A DNA stretch of 64,000 bases. It comes from Bog-756 sp963833585. Lineage in GTDB: Bacteria; Actinomycetota; Acidimicrobiia; Acidimicrobiales; RAAP-2. The translations under genes and the position numbers were made by a program. The stretch spans positions 1 through 64,000 of the forward strand of contig CAWHYF010000005.1 of assembly GCA_963833585.1 (NCBI GenBank), in the 5' to 3' direction. This document shows, piece by piece, positions 1 to 12,801 of the stretch; within the stretch, counting starts at the first letter, position 1; every line of letters starts with the position of its first letter. Below the pieces are notes generated by a model that had not been told where the DNA came from, made no database searches, and was given only the letters and a program-made list of their open reading frames with translations.

Positions 1-1
1 C

Positions 2-367
2 CTGCACGGCACCCCCAATCTGGCGGGGCAGACGGTGGTGGAGGACCAGATGGCCCCGTACGCCCTTCCCTCCGGCCTCCCCCCCGACGAGTACGCCTAC
101 GGCGGCAACTGGTCGATCGGGAAAGAGGCGTCCACCGCCGGGAGCGGGGCCACCCTGCAGCTGCAGTTCCAGGCCCGTGACGTCTACCTGGTGCTCGGGG
201 GGACCGGGACGATTCGGGTCATGGTGGACGGGCGGGCGACCCAGACGGTAACGGTGAAGGGAGAGCCCACGCTGTACCAGCTGGTGGGGTCGACCCGCTC
301 CGAGCAGGCCTTGCTCTCCCTGGCGGTGTCGCCCGGGGTGCAGGCCTACGACTTCACCTTCGGCTAG
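2..367 (+). CDS. DipZ-like thiol-disulfide protein, C-terminal part (5' end outside window)
   Basis: This is the 3' end of a gene that enters from the left edge; the frame is open from base 2 and stops with TAG at 365-367. The visible ~121 residues carry a YGGNW motif, an alternating beta pattern (LQLQFQARDVYLVL, IRVMVDG) and end in YDFTFG. This resembles the C-terminal beta-sandwich (carbohydrate-binding-like) domain that follows the thioredoxin-like domain in actinobacterial DipZ/CcdA fusion proteins. Those proteins are membrane-anchored and handle thiol-disulfide exchange outside the membrane. The CcdA and thioredoxin parts are not in the window, so the assignment rests only on the tail. 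The next gene downstream is the rRNA operon, which has its own promoter. Confidence 0.7.
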   Translation: MHGTPNLAGQTVVEDQMAPYALPSGLPPDEYAYGGNWSIGKEASTAGSGATLQLQFQARDVYLVLGGTGTIRVMVDGRATQTVTVKGEPTLYQLVGSTRSEQALLSLAVSPGVQAYDFTFG

Positions 368-409
368 GGACACCGCTCGCGAGCCGCCGCCGCGGGGCGG
401 GGGGTCTGA

Positions 410-438
410 TTGACACGCTCGGCGTCAACGGTTAGTGT
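410..438 (+). promoter_or_regulatory. rRNA operon promoter (P1)
   Basis: A perfect -35 hexamer TTGACA at 410-415 is separated by 17 nt from a -10-like TAGTGT at 433-438. It lies about 300 nt before the 16S gene and just after the upstream gene's stop. It is the best consensus sigma-70/SigA-type promoter in the window, as expected for rRNA. Confidence 0.85.
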
Positions 439-744
439 GACTAGTCCCGGTGAACGACCCGCAAGGGCGTCGCCAGGCAACTACAGATCGGGGCCCTTGG
501 TCCTGCCTGCGGAGATTCCGGCACCAACGCCTCACCGCGTGTGCCCGGTCGCTCCTTGAAAACGGAATAGTGATAGCCAAAAGTCAGTGCGGGCGATCGC
601 GGGGCAACCCGAGATCGCCAAGTCAATTCAAAGCATTGAACGGACAATGTCTGTTCTTTGCCAGTATTCAGTTGACCGAGAGGATCAGTGTCCTCGACGT
701 CAGCTCTTCGATTTCGGTCAGGCCTTCGGGGTCGGACTGAGGTC
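439..744 (+). other. rRNA transcribed leader with 16S processing strand
   Basis: This is untranslated leader RNA between the promoter and 16S. Bases 547-574 are the 5' strand of the 16S precursor stem. They pair with 2418-2445: bases 559-574 pair perfectly over 16 nt (AAAACGGAATAGTGAT), and 547-557 continue the helix with two G-U pairs after one mismatch. The CCTTGAAAAC element inside it resembles the conserved leader box (TTTGAGAAC) of mycobacterial rRNA operons and recurs as CCTTGAGAA before 23S. A second small hairpin pairs 592-598 with 613-619. No protein gene is supported here. Confidence 0.75.
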
Positions 745-5755
<5,011 letters not shown>

Positions 5756-5756
5756 T

Positions 5757-5785
5757 TGCTCGTGCTCGCTATGGAACGCTCAAGG
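5757..5785 (+). other. 23S precursor processing stem, 3' strand
   Basis: This 29-nt strand is complementary to 2606-2634 with only two internal mismatches. It contains TGCTCGTGCTCGCTATGG, the reverse complement of CCATAGCGAGCACGAGCA upstream of 23S. The position directly after 23S and the near-perfect pairing across 3.1 kb fit an RNase III-type precursor stem. Confidence 0.85.
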
Positions 5786-5860
5786 TGACCGCTCTCGGTC
5801 ATGCCGGGGCTCGGATGTCCTCCGTACGGAGTGGACGATCCTCGAGCCCGGAGCGCACAG

Positions 5861-5979
5861 TTTCCGGTGGCCATGGCGGCGGAGAGACACCCGTTCCCAT
5901 TCCGAACACGGCAGTTAAGCCCGCCAGCGCCGATGGTACTTGGGGGGTAGCCCCCTGGGAGAGTAGGACGCCGCCGGGA
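5861..5979 (+). rRNA. rrf: 5S ribosomal RNA
   Basis: The 119-nt gene has the 5S landmarks ACACCCGTTCCCATTCCGAACACGG in loop B/helix III order and GAGAGTAGG near the 3' end. Helix I pairs 5861-5869 (TTCCGGTGG) with 5971-5979 (CCGCCGGGA) over 9 bp including G-U pairs, which fixes both ends. It lies 75 nt after the 23S processing stem. Confidence 0.93.
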
Positions 5980-5988
5980 TTTCTCCAG

Positions 5989-6019
5989 ACCGTGCCCCCC
6001 GCCCAGCGGGGGGCACGGT
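5989..6019 (+). terminator. rRNA operon terminator hairpin
   Basis: A perfect 14-bp stem (5989-6002 with 6006-6019) closes on a 3-nt loop CCA, 9 nt after 5S. There is no T-tract after it, as is common for actinobacterial I-shaped terminators. Confidence 0.85.
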
Positions 6020-6067
6020 CGCGTCCGGACCCTCCGGTGCCGATCCGGGAGCCGGGAAGGCGGCCGG

Positions 6068-6073
6068 TACACT
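6068..6073 (+). promoter_or_regulatory. Leaderless -10 for the TPR gene
   Basis: TACACT lies exactly 6 nt before ATG 6080, so transcription should begin at or beside the start codon. No Shine-Dalgarno site precedes the ATG. Confidence 0.6.
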
Positions 6074-6079
6074 GGCCCG

Positions 6080-7737
6080 ATGGCAGAGCGCACCCCCTCT
6101 GGTTCTCCGCGCCCGAGGGGCTCCGGTTCTGGCGGCCGGCCGGTTTCCGGCCGCCCGGGCGGGCCGGGTGCACCGTCGCGGCGCCCGGGAGCGGGAGGCG
6201 GCGCGGGCGGGAACCGGCGGAGTGGGGGGACCGGGGGAGTGGGGGCAGCTCCGGCCAACGGAGCGGCCAACGGGACCCGGGCGGTCGGGAGGGCAATGCT
6301 GCCGCGGCGGGCCGAGGCGCCACCCGGGGACGAGGTGGCCCGCCGGCCGGACGCGGTGGATCCGGCGGAAAGGGTGCACCGAGTGGTGCCAAGAGCTGGA
6401 CCTCGAGCCCCGCCGGCCATCGGAGCCGCCCGGACGACGCCGGCGTCCGGGCCGGGGGTGCCCGCTCGGGAGGGTCCCGCGCCGGAGGGTCCCGGGCCGG
6501 AGGGACCCGGGCCGGGGGGACCGCACGAGGAGACCGTGATGCGGGCTCCGGCTACCAGGACAGTCGCGATCGTCGACCCGGCCGGACAGCAGGTCCCCCC
6601 GGCAGCCGGACCGGCACCGGTGGGTCCCGAGCCGGGGCGGACGGCCGGGCCGGGGGGCCCCGCCCGGGCAGTTCGCACTCCGGTTCGCCGGGCTCCCGCC
6701 CGCCGGGGGCCGATGCGCCTCGACGGAGGGGTCCGGAGGGTGAGTACCGGCCGCCGCGCAACCCGGTGGTCCGGAAGGGTTGGGGGAGCGTGGCCCGTCG
6801 GGGCGCCAGCACCGTCCGTGACGGGACCGAGGGTCACGGCCCCGACGCCGAGACCCCCGAGGGACGGCGCCGGTCTCGGACCCGCGCCGACGAGTTCGTC
6901 CCCGAGCAGTGGATACGGACCGATCAACGTGGACCCTCCTCGAGACCTGCGGCGAAGGCGCGCGCCGAGAGTCTCCGTCCCCCGGCCCATCGGGCCGTCC
7001 CGCCACCGGCCGAGCTGCCCCCGGACATCGCCAACGAGCTGGCCTCTGCCGCCGGCCCCGACTGGAACCACCTGCGGGAGCGGATCACCGAGCGGATGGC
7101 CGCCGGCATCGGCGCCTATGAGCGGGAGCGGTACCGCGACGCCTCCCGCATCCTGAAGACGGTGGTCGATGCGGTCCCGAACGCTCCCTCCGCCCGCGAG
7201 CTGCTGGCCCTGAGCCAGTACCACCAGAGCTACTGGAAGGCCGCCCTCCCCAACCTGGAGGCGTTCGCCGCCCTCACCGGCTCGGTGGACCAGCATCCGG
7301 TGCGGATGGACTGTCACCGGGCGCTGGGTCGGGCCAAGAGGGTGGAGGCCCTGTTCAACGAGCTCCGCCAGGGCTCGCCCGACCCCGAGGTCCTCTCCGA
7401 GGGGCGTCTGGTGCTGGCCGGGACGCGTGCCGACGGCGGCGACCTCGCCGGGGCGGTGACCCTCCTGGTCGAATCCGGAGCGGGCCGGCTGGTGCGGAAC
7501 CCGGCCGAGCGGCACCTCCGGCAGTGGTACGTGCTCGGCGACCTGATGGAGCGCTCGGGGGAGCTCCCCAAGGCCCGCGAGCTGTTCCTCCGGATCAATG
7601 CGGTCGACCCCGACGCCTATGACGTGAGCGAGCGGCTCGAGTCGCTCGGTCCCCCGACCAGGACCCGTCGGACCCCCAACCGGCCCAAGGACCGGTCGCG
7701 GGGTCGGCCGCAGAAGGGGTCGCGCGGCGCCCGTTAG
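6080..7737 (+). CDS. RGG-rich TPR-like protein (apparent frameshift)
   Basis: The best start is ATG 6080, leaderless behind TACACT. It opens a Gly/Arg/Pro/Ser-rich stretch (MAERTPSGSPRPRGSGSGG) in frame 2. The conserved C-terminal part, from about 6240 to the TAG at 7735, lies in frame 1. The frames join if one G is added in the G-runs at 6224-6245: the codons then read TGGSGGSSGQ and continue in the same RGG-like style. The total length, 1658 nt, is one base short of a multiple of three. The N-terminal ~300 residues are disordered, with a 15-bp tandem repeat (about 6450-6526) giving RAGG repeats. The last ~240 residues are helical and TPR-like (ERERYRDASRILKTVV, ELLALSQYHQSYWKAALPNLE). Function is unknown; an RNA- or ribosome-related scaffold is only a guess. 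Either this is an assembly indel or the gene is broken. Confidence 0.65.
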
Positions 7738-7740
7738 GCT
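7735..7740 (+). promoter_or_regulatory. Leaderless -10 for fructose-bisphosphate aldolase
   Basis: TAGGCT is 7 nt before ATG 7748. It overlaps the TAG stop codon of the TPR gene (7735-7737), so the promoter is embedded in the upstream gene's end. Confidence 0.6.
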
Positions 7741-7747
7741 CTGTCCC

Positions 7748-8797
7748 ATGAACCTCGAACAACTCCTCGGTGACGAGGCGGACTCGCTGCTCACCCACGT
7801 GGCCAAGGCCTTCCCGGCCGAGCATCTCACCCTCCCCGGCCCCGACCACTTCGATCGGATCTTCATCGACTCGGACCGGTCCTCCACGGTGCTCCGCAAT
7901 CTGGGCACGGTGTACGGCACGGGGCGCCTGGCCGGCACCGGCTACCTGTCCATCCTCCCCGTCGACCAGGGCATCGAGCACTCGGCGGCGGCCAGCTTCT
8001 CCAAGTTCCCGGCCTACTTCGACCCGGCCAAGCTCTGCGATCTGGCCATCGCGGGGGACTGCAACGCCATCGCCACCACCCTCGGTGGGCTCGGGATCGT
8101 CTCCCGGCGCTACGTGCACCGGATCCCGTTCATCGTGAAACTCAACCACAACGACTTCCTCAACTACCCCAACACCTACGACCAGGTGATGTTCGCAGGG
8201 GTGGGCCAGGCCTCCGATCTCGGCGCCGTGGGCGTGGGGGCCACCATCTACTTCGGCTCCGAGGGCGCCGACCGCCAGATCGTGGAGGTGTCCCGGGCCT
8301 TCGCCGAGGCCCACCGTCTGGGCATGTTCACCGTCCTGTGGTGCTATCTGCGCAACGCGGCCTTCAAGCAGGGGGACACCGACTACCACCTTGCCGCCGA
8401 CCTCACCGGACAGGCCAACCACCTCGGGGTGACCATCGAGGCCGACATCATCAAGCAGAAGCAACCGGAGAACAACGGCGGCTACAACGCCCTCTCCTTT
8501 GGCAAGACCGACCCGCTCGTCTACGACCAGCTCACCACCGACCACCCGATCGACCTGACCCGCTGGCAGGTGGTCAACTGCTACGCCGGCCGGATCCCCC
8601 TCATCAACTCCGGTGGCGAGTCCAAAGGTGCCGACGACCTGGCCCAGGCGGTCCGCACCGCGGTGATCAACAAGCGGGCCGGGGGTGCCGGCCTGATCGT
8701 GGGCCGAAAGGCCTTCCAGCGTCCCACCGACGAAGGTGCGGCCCTGATCCGCGCCATCCAGGACGTCTACCTGGATCGGGCGGTGACCATCGCCTGA
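7748..8797 (+). CDS. fbaB: Class I fructose-bisphosphate aldolase
   Basis: The 349-residue protein belongs to the DeoC/FbaB (DhnA-type) class I aldolases, which cleave fructose-1,6-bisphosphate to DHAP and glyceraldehyde-3-phosphate through a Schiff base, without a metal. Visible features are LPVDQGIEH near residue 75, the barrel strand PFIVKLNHNDF, and ADIIKQKQPENN, where K236 is the likely Schiff-base lysine; all are typical of the bacterial FbaB branch, and the length is normal. The ATG follows a TAGGCT hexamer by 7 nt with no Shine-Dalgarno site, so the mRNA should be leaderless. It is cytoplasmic and serves glycolysis and gluconeogenesis. It is not in an operon with korAB, which has its own promoter 138 nt downstream. 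Confidence 0.93.
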   Translation: MNLEQLLGDEADSLLTHVAKAFPAEHLTLPGPDHFDRIFIDSDRSSTVLRNLGTVYGTGRLAGTGYLSILPVDQGIEHSAAASFSKFPAYFDPAKLCDLAIAGDCNAIATTLGGLGIVSRRYVHRIPFIVKLNHNDFLNYPNTYDQVMFAGVGQASDLGAVGVGATIYFGSEGADRQIVEVSRAFAEAHRLGMFTVLWCYLRNAAFKQGDTDYHLAADLTGQANHLGVTIEADIIKQKQPENNGGYNALSFGKTDPLVYDQLTTDHPIDLTRWQVVNCYAGRIPLINSGGESKGADDLAQAVRTAVINKRAGGAGLIVGRKAFQRPTDEGAALIRAIQDVYLDRAVTIA

Positions 8798-8867
8798 ACC
8801 GGGTCGCGAGCGGTCGGCGGCACGGGGGAAGGAGGCGGACCGGCCTCCCGACCGCCCCAGCCGGTCC

Positions 8868-8920
8868 CGGCATCGGTCCGGGCATCGCTCCGGGCATCGC
8901 TCCCGGGCATCGCTCCGGGG
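8868..8920. repeat. Short tandem repeat, 12-13 bp, four copies
   Basis: The unit CGGGCATCGCTC is repeated four times with slight variation (GCATCGGTCCGG, then GCATCGCTC with C/G-run length differences) between the aldolase stop and the korA promoter. Unit-length differences look like slippage. No protein is encoded. Confidence 0.8.
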
Positions 8921-8934
8921 CAGAGGACCAGCGG

Positions 8935-8940
8935 TAGACT
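8935..8940 (+). promoter_or_regulatory. Candidate -10 of korAB
   Basis: TAGACT lies 142 nt before the chosen korA start. It would give a 5' leader of about 135 nt, unusual in this window where many starts are leaderless. The leader contains no recognised riboswitch. Confidence 0.45.
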
Positions 8941-9082
8941 GACCGGTGGCTCCTGATCTGGAGCCTTGGGTGTTGATCCGGGCGAACACCGACGCATGCC
9001 AGAAAATCGAACAGCGCCGAGTACGAGTCCGGCGACTGGGCGCGGTGCAGATGCACGAAGACGCAGCACGAAGAGGAGCACG

Positions 9083-11017
9083 GTGTCCGACACCACCACC
9101 GATTCGCAATCCCCCCACCTGATCGACCGCGTGGTCATCCGGTTCGCCGGCGACTCCGGGGACGGCATGCAGTTGGCGGGTGACCGGTTCACCACCACCT
9201 CGGCCCTGTTGGGGAACGACCTGGCCACCTTCCCCGACTTCCCGGCCGAGATCCGAGCCCCCGCCGGCACCCTGGCCGGCGTCTCGGCGTTCCAGGTCCA
9301 CATCTCCGACCACGACATCTCCACCCCGGGGGACTCGCCCAACGTGCTGGTGGCCATGAACCCCGCCGCCCTCCGGGCCAATATCGAGTCCCTGCCCAAG
9401 GCGGCCACCGTCATCGTGAACGTCGATGCCTTCGAGGAGCGGAATCTGGCCAAGGCCGGTTACGAGGTGAGTCCGCTGAGCGACGGCTCGCTGTCGGCCT
9501 ACACGGTGTACGAGGTGCCGATGACCTCGATCACCACCGAGGTGTCCAAGGAGGCGGGGGTCAAGCCGCGGGATGCCGAGCGCTCCAAGAACTTCTTCGC
9601 CCTGGGCCTGATCAGCTGGCTCTACACCCGGCCCACCGAGGCCACCACCCGTTGGATCGAGCAGAAGTACGCCGGCAAGCCCCTGGTCATGGAGGCCAAC
9701 CTCCGGGCCTTCAAGGCGGGGTACCACTTCGGGGAGACCGCCGAGCTGTTCGAGTCCTCCTACCAGGTGAAGCCCGCCCCCCTGGAACCCGGGGAGTACG
9801 TCAACATCACCGGGAACACCGCCACGGCGTGGGGCCTCATCGCCGCCGCCACCCGCGCCGGACTGCCCCTGTTCCTCGGGACCTATCCCATCACCCCGGC
9901 CTCCGACATCCTCCATGAACTGTCCAAGCACAAGCAGTTCGGGGTGCGGACCTTCCAGGCCGAGGACGAGATCTCCGGGATCGGGGCCGCTCTCGGGGCG
10001 GCCTTCGGCGGGGCCCTCGGGGTCACCACCACCTCCGGCCCCGGCGTGGACCTCAAGTCCGAGACCATGGGGCTGGCGATCAGCCTGGAGCTGCCCCTGC
10101 TGATCATCGACATCCAGCGGGGTGGGCCCTCCACCGGGCTCCCCACCAAGACCGAGCAGGCCGACCTCCTCCACGCCATGTACGGCCGGCACGGGGAGTC
10201 CCCGTTGCCCATCGTGGCGGCCAAGACCCCGTCCCACTGCTTCGCGGCCACCCTGGAGGCGGTGCGGCTGGCGGTCAAGTACCGCACCCCGGTGATCCTG
10301 CTCTCCGACGGCTATCTGGCCAACGGGACCGAGCCCTGGCGACTTCCCGACCTCGACCAGCTACCAACCATCGATCCGGCCTTCGCGACCCAGACCAACC
10401 ACACCGAGTCGGACGGCACCGGGGTCTTCTGGCCGTACATCCGCGACGAGACCACGCTGGCCCGCCCCTGGGCCCCACCGGGCGTGCCCGGTCTCGAACA
10501 TCGCATCGGCGGCCTCGAAAAGGCCGACGGCTCGGGCAACGTGGCGTACGACGGGCCCAACCACGAGCGGATGACCCGGCTCCGCGCCGCCAAGATCGCC
10601 GGTATCGCCCATGACATCCCCCCGACCGAGGTCGACGACCCCGACGGAGCCGATGTGCTGGTCATCGGGTGGGGATCGACCTACGGGGCCATCGCCGCCG
10701 GTGTGCAGCGGGTCAGGGCCCGGGGGCACCAGGTGGCCCAGGCCCACCTGGTCCACCTCAATCCGTTCCCGGCCGACCTGGGCGAGGTCCTGGCCCGGTA
10801 CCGGCGGGTGCTGGTCCCCGAGGTCAACCTGGGCCAGCTGAGCCGGCTCCTGCGGGCCGAGTACCTGGTGGACGCCATCTCCTTCACCCAGGTGCAGGGC
10901 ATCCCGTTCCGGGCGGCGGCCATGGAGGCGGCCATCCTCCAGCAGATCGAAGGAACGGCCGAGAGCGCCCCGCCAGCGGTGGGCACCCCCGACACCACCG
11001 AGAAGGGATCGCACTGA
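9083..11017 (+). CDS. korA: 2-oxoacid:ferredoxin oxidoreductase, alpha (gamma-alpha fused) subunit
   Basis: The 644-residue subunit has the fused gamma-alpha layout of two-subunit oxoacid:ferredoxin oxidoreductases. The gamma domain begins with RFAGDSGDGMQ (residues 20-30). The alpha domain contains TYPITPASDI from residue 267, FQAEDEISGIGAALGAA and TTTSGPGVDLKSE. With KorB it oxidatively decarboxylates 2-oxoglutarate (or related 2-oxoacids) to acyl-CoA and reduces ferredoxin, or runs in reverse. GTG 9083 is chosen because AGAGGAG ends 4 nt before it and homology starts just downstream (HLIDRVVIRFAGDSGDG); the frame stays open upstream to 8966 without homology. Its TGA overlaps the korB ATG by one base (TGATG), so translation is coupled. 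Substrate preference cannot be read safely from the sequence. Confidence 0.92.
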   Translation: MSDTTTDSQSPHLIDRVVIRFAGDSGDGMQLAGDRFTTTSALLGNDLATFPDFPAEIRAPAGTLAGVSAFQVHISDHDISTPGDSPNVLVAMNPAALRANIESLPKAATVIVNVDAFEERNLAKAGYEVSPLSDGSLSAYTVYEVPMTSITTEVSKEAGVKPRDAERSKNFFALGLISWLYTRPTEATTRWIEQKYAGKPLVMEANLRAFKAGYHFGETAELFESSYQVKPAPLEPGEYVNITGNTATAWGLIAAATRAGLPLFLGTYPITPASDILHELSKHKQFGVRTFQAEDEISGIGAALGAAFGGALGVTTTSGPGVDLKSETMGLAISLELPLLIIDIQRGGPSTGLPTKTEQADLLHAMYGRHGESPLPIVAAKTPSHCFAATLEAVRLAVKYRTPVILLSDGYLANGTEPWRLPDLDQLPTIDPAFATQTNHTESDGTGVFWPYIRDETTLARPWAPPGVPGLEHRIGGLEKADGSGNVAYDGPNHERMTRLRAAKIAGIAHDIPPTEVDDPDGADVLVIGWGSTYGAIAAGVQRVRARGHQVAQAHLVHLNPFPADLGEVLARYRRVLVPEVNLGQLSRLLRAEYLVDAISFTQVQGIPFRAAAMEAAILQQIEGTAESAPPAVGTPDTTEKGSH

Positions 11018-12063
11018 TGACCGATCTGGCCGCCGCATCCAACGACGCCGTCCCCGTCCCGTTGACCACCCGCAAGGACTGGTCCTCGGACCAGGAGGTC
11101 CGGTGGTGTCCGGGTTGTGGGGACTACTCGATCCTGGCCGCGGTCCAGATGCTCATGCCCGACCTCGGTGTCCGGCGGGAGAGCACCGTCTTCCTCTCGG
11201 GCATCGGCTGTGCCGCCCGGTTCCCGTACTACATGAACACCTACGGCATGCACTCGATCCATGGCCGGGCCCCGGCCATCGCCACCGGGCTGGCCACCAC
11301 CCGACCCGACCTCGACGTGTGGGTGGTCACGGGCGACGGGGACTCGCTCTCCATCGGCGGCAACCACCTCATCCACGCCCTGCGCCGGAACGTGAACATC
11401 ACCATCCTCCTGTTCAACAACCAGATCTACGGTCTGACCAAGGGGCAGTACTCACCCACCTCCGAGGTGGCCAAGGTGACCAAGTCCACGCCGTTCGGCT
11501 CGCTGGAGCAGCCCTTCAACCCGCTCAGCCTGGCCCTCGGGGCCGAGGCCACCTTCGTGGCCCGCACCCACGACATGGACCGGAAGCACATGATGGAGAC
11601 CTTCCGACGGGCCCACGCCCACAAGGGCGCCTCGTTCGTCGAGATCTACCAGAACTGCAACGTGTTCAACGACGGGGCCTTCGAGCAGATCACCGGCAAG
11701 GAGGTCCGTTCCGACATGCTCATCCCCCTGGTCCACGGGGAGCCCATCCGGTTCGGGTCCGAGGGCCAACACGGGGTGGTCAACCACAGCGACGGCTCGG
11801 TCGAGGTGGTGGAGGTCGCCCAGGTGGGCGAGGCCGCGCTCCTGATCCACGACGAGCACCGCGACAACCCCGGACTGGCCTTCCAGCTGAGCCGGCTCTC
11901 ACGGGGACCCTACGAACCCACCCCGATCGGCATCTTCCGCGACGTCGACCGCCCCGACTACGGGTCGGAGATGGCGCGCCAGATCGACGAGGCCACCGAT
12001 CGCCGGGGTGCCGGGGACGTCGGGGCCCTGCTGCGGTCCGGTTCGTCGTGGACGGTCGAGTAG
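11017..12063 (+). CDS. korB: 2-oxoacid:ferredoxin oxidoreductase, beta subunit
   Basis: The 348-residue beta subunit binds thiamine pyrophosphate and a [4Fe-4S] cluster. The thiamine pyrophosphate motif is VVTGDGDSLSIGGNH followed by LLFNNQIYGLTKGQYSP. The four cluster cysteines of this family are present: two in RWCPGCGDY, one in GIGCAARFPYY and one in YQNCNVFND. The ATG overlaps the korA stop codon by one base. The protein ends with a ~60-residue tail typical of actinobacterial KorB. A candidate electron acceptor, a small ferredoxin, is encoded far away at 60.8 kb, so partner identity is inference. Confidence 0.93.
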   Translation: MTDLAAASNDAVPVPLTTRKDWSSDQEVRWCPGCGDYSILAAVQMLMPDLGVRRESTVFLSGIGCAARFPYYMNTYGMHSIHGRAPAIATGLATTRPDLDVWVVTGDGDSLSIGGNHLIHALRRNVNITILLFNNQIYGLTKGQYSPTSEVAKVTKSTPFGSLEQPFNPLSLALGAEATFVARTHDMDRKHMMETFRRAHAHKGASFVEIYQNCNVFNDGAFEQITGKEVRSDMLIPLVHGEPIRFGSEGQHGVVNHSDGSVEVVEVAQVGEAALLIHDEHRDNPGLAFQLSRLSRGPYEPTPIGIFRDVDRPDYGSEMARQIDEATDRRGAGDVGALLRSGSSWTVE

Positions 12064-12167
12064 CCCCCCGGTCGATTCACCCCCGGCCCGACCGGTGTCG
12101 GTCCGAGCGAATGGGGTGACCACCTTCGTCGCCGAGATGCCCTGGTCGTCACCGTGAACCCGCCGTC

Positions 12168-12743
12168 ATGACCACGTTCGTCGCGCTGCTCCGGAGCATC
12201 AATGTCGGCGGCCGCAACAAGGTACCCATGGCTGATCTGCGGGCCCTGGTGGGCTCCCTGGGCTTCGAGTCGGTGGAGACCTACGTCCAGAGCGGCAACG
12301 TGGTGTTCGCCGGCCCGGGCACCCCGCCCGACGTGGCTCGGGCCATCCACGCCCGGATCGGCGCCGACCTGGGCCTCGAGGTGCCGGTCATCGTGAGGAG
12401 CAGGCAGCAGTTGAGCCGGGCCATCGCGGCCAATCCCTACGCCCGGCTCGAGGTGGATCCGAAGACGGTCCACGTGACATTCCTGGCTGAGCCACCCGAC
12501 GCGGAGCACCGTCGTACCCTGGCTGGGCTGGCGGCGGAGTCCGGTCCCGGCGGCTCGTTCGGGGACGACCGGTTCGAACCGGCCGGGCGCGACATCTTCC
12601 TCTACTGTCCGGGCGGCTACGGCGAGACCAAGTTGAACAACACGTTCCTGGAACGTCGGGCGGGCAGGGTGGCCACCACCCGCAACTGGCGGACGGTCAC
12701 CACGCTCGCCACCATGGCCGGCCTCAGCCCGCCCCCGGGTTGA
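12168..12743 (+). CDS. DUF1697 family protein
   Basis: This 191-residue cytoplasmic protein starts with MTTFVALLRSINVGGRNKVPM and contains ETYVQSGNVVF, the hallmark N-terminal signature of DUF1697, and ends with a helix carrying LNNTFLERR and TTRNWRTVTTL. Length is normal for the family. The function of DUF1697 is unknown. The ATG follows 104 nt after korB without a convincing Shine-Dalgarno site or -10 element. It faces a convergent lipoprotein gene. Confidence 0.88.
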   Translation: MTTFVALLRSINVGGRNKVPMADLRALVGSLGFESVETYVQSGNVVFAGPGTPPDVARAIHARIGADLGLEVPVIVRSRQQLSRAIAANPYARLEVDPKTVHVTFLAEPPDAEHRRTLAGLAAESGPGGSFGDDRFEPAGRDIFLYCPGGYGETKLNNTFLERRAGRVATTRNWRTVTTLATMAGLSPPPG

Positions 12744-12762
12744 CCCTGCCGGCTCCCGGGAT

Positions 12763-12786
12763 CCACCGGCCCGGGCTGCCCGGTGG
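12763..12786. terminator. Bidirectional terminator-like hairpin
   Basis: CCACCGG (12763-12769) pairs perfectly with CCGGTGG (12780-12786) around a 10-nt loop. It sits in the 58-nt gap between the convergent DUF1697 and lipoprotein genes. No T-run follows on either strand. Confidence 0.5.
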
Positions 12787-12801
12787 GGAGCGAGGCGGAA
12801 G

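Noticed and set aside
7595..10237. 880-codon minus-strand open frame opposite the aldolase and korA
   Set aside because: No family sequence; it is the antisense of two clearly conserved genes.
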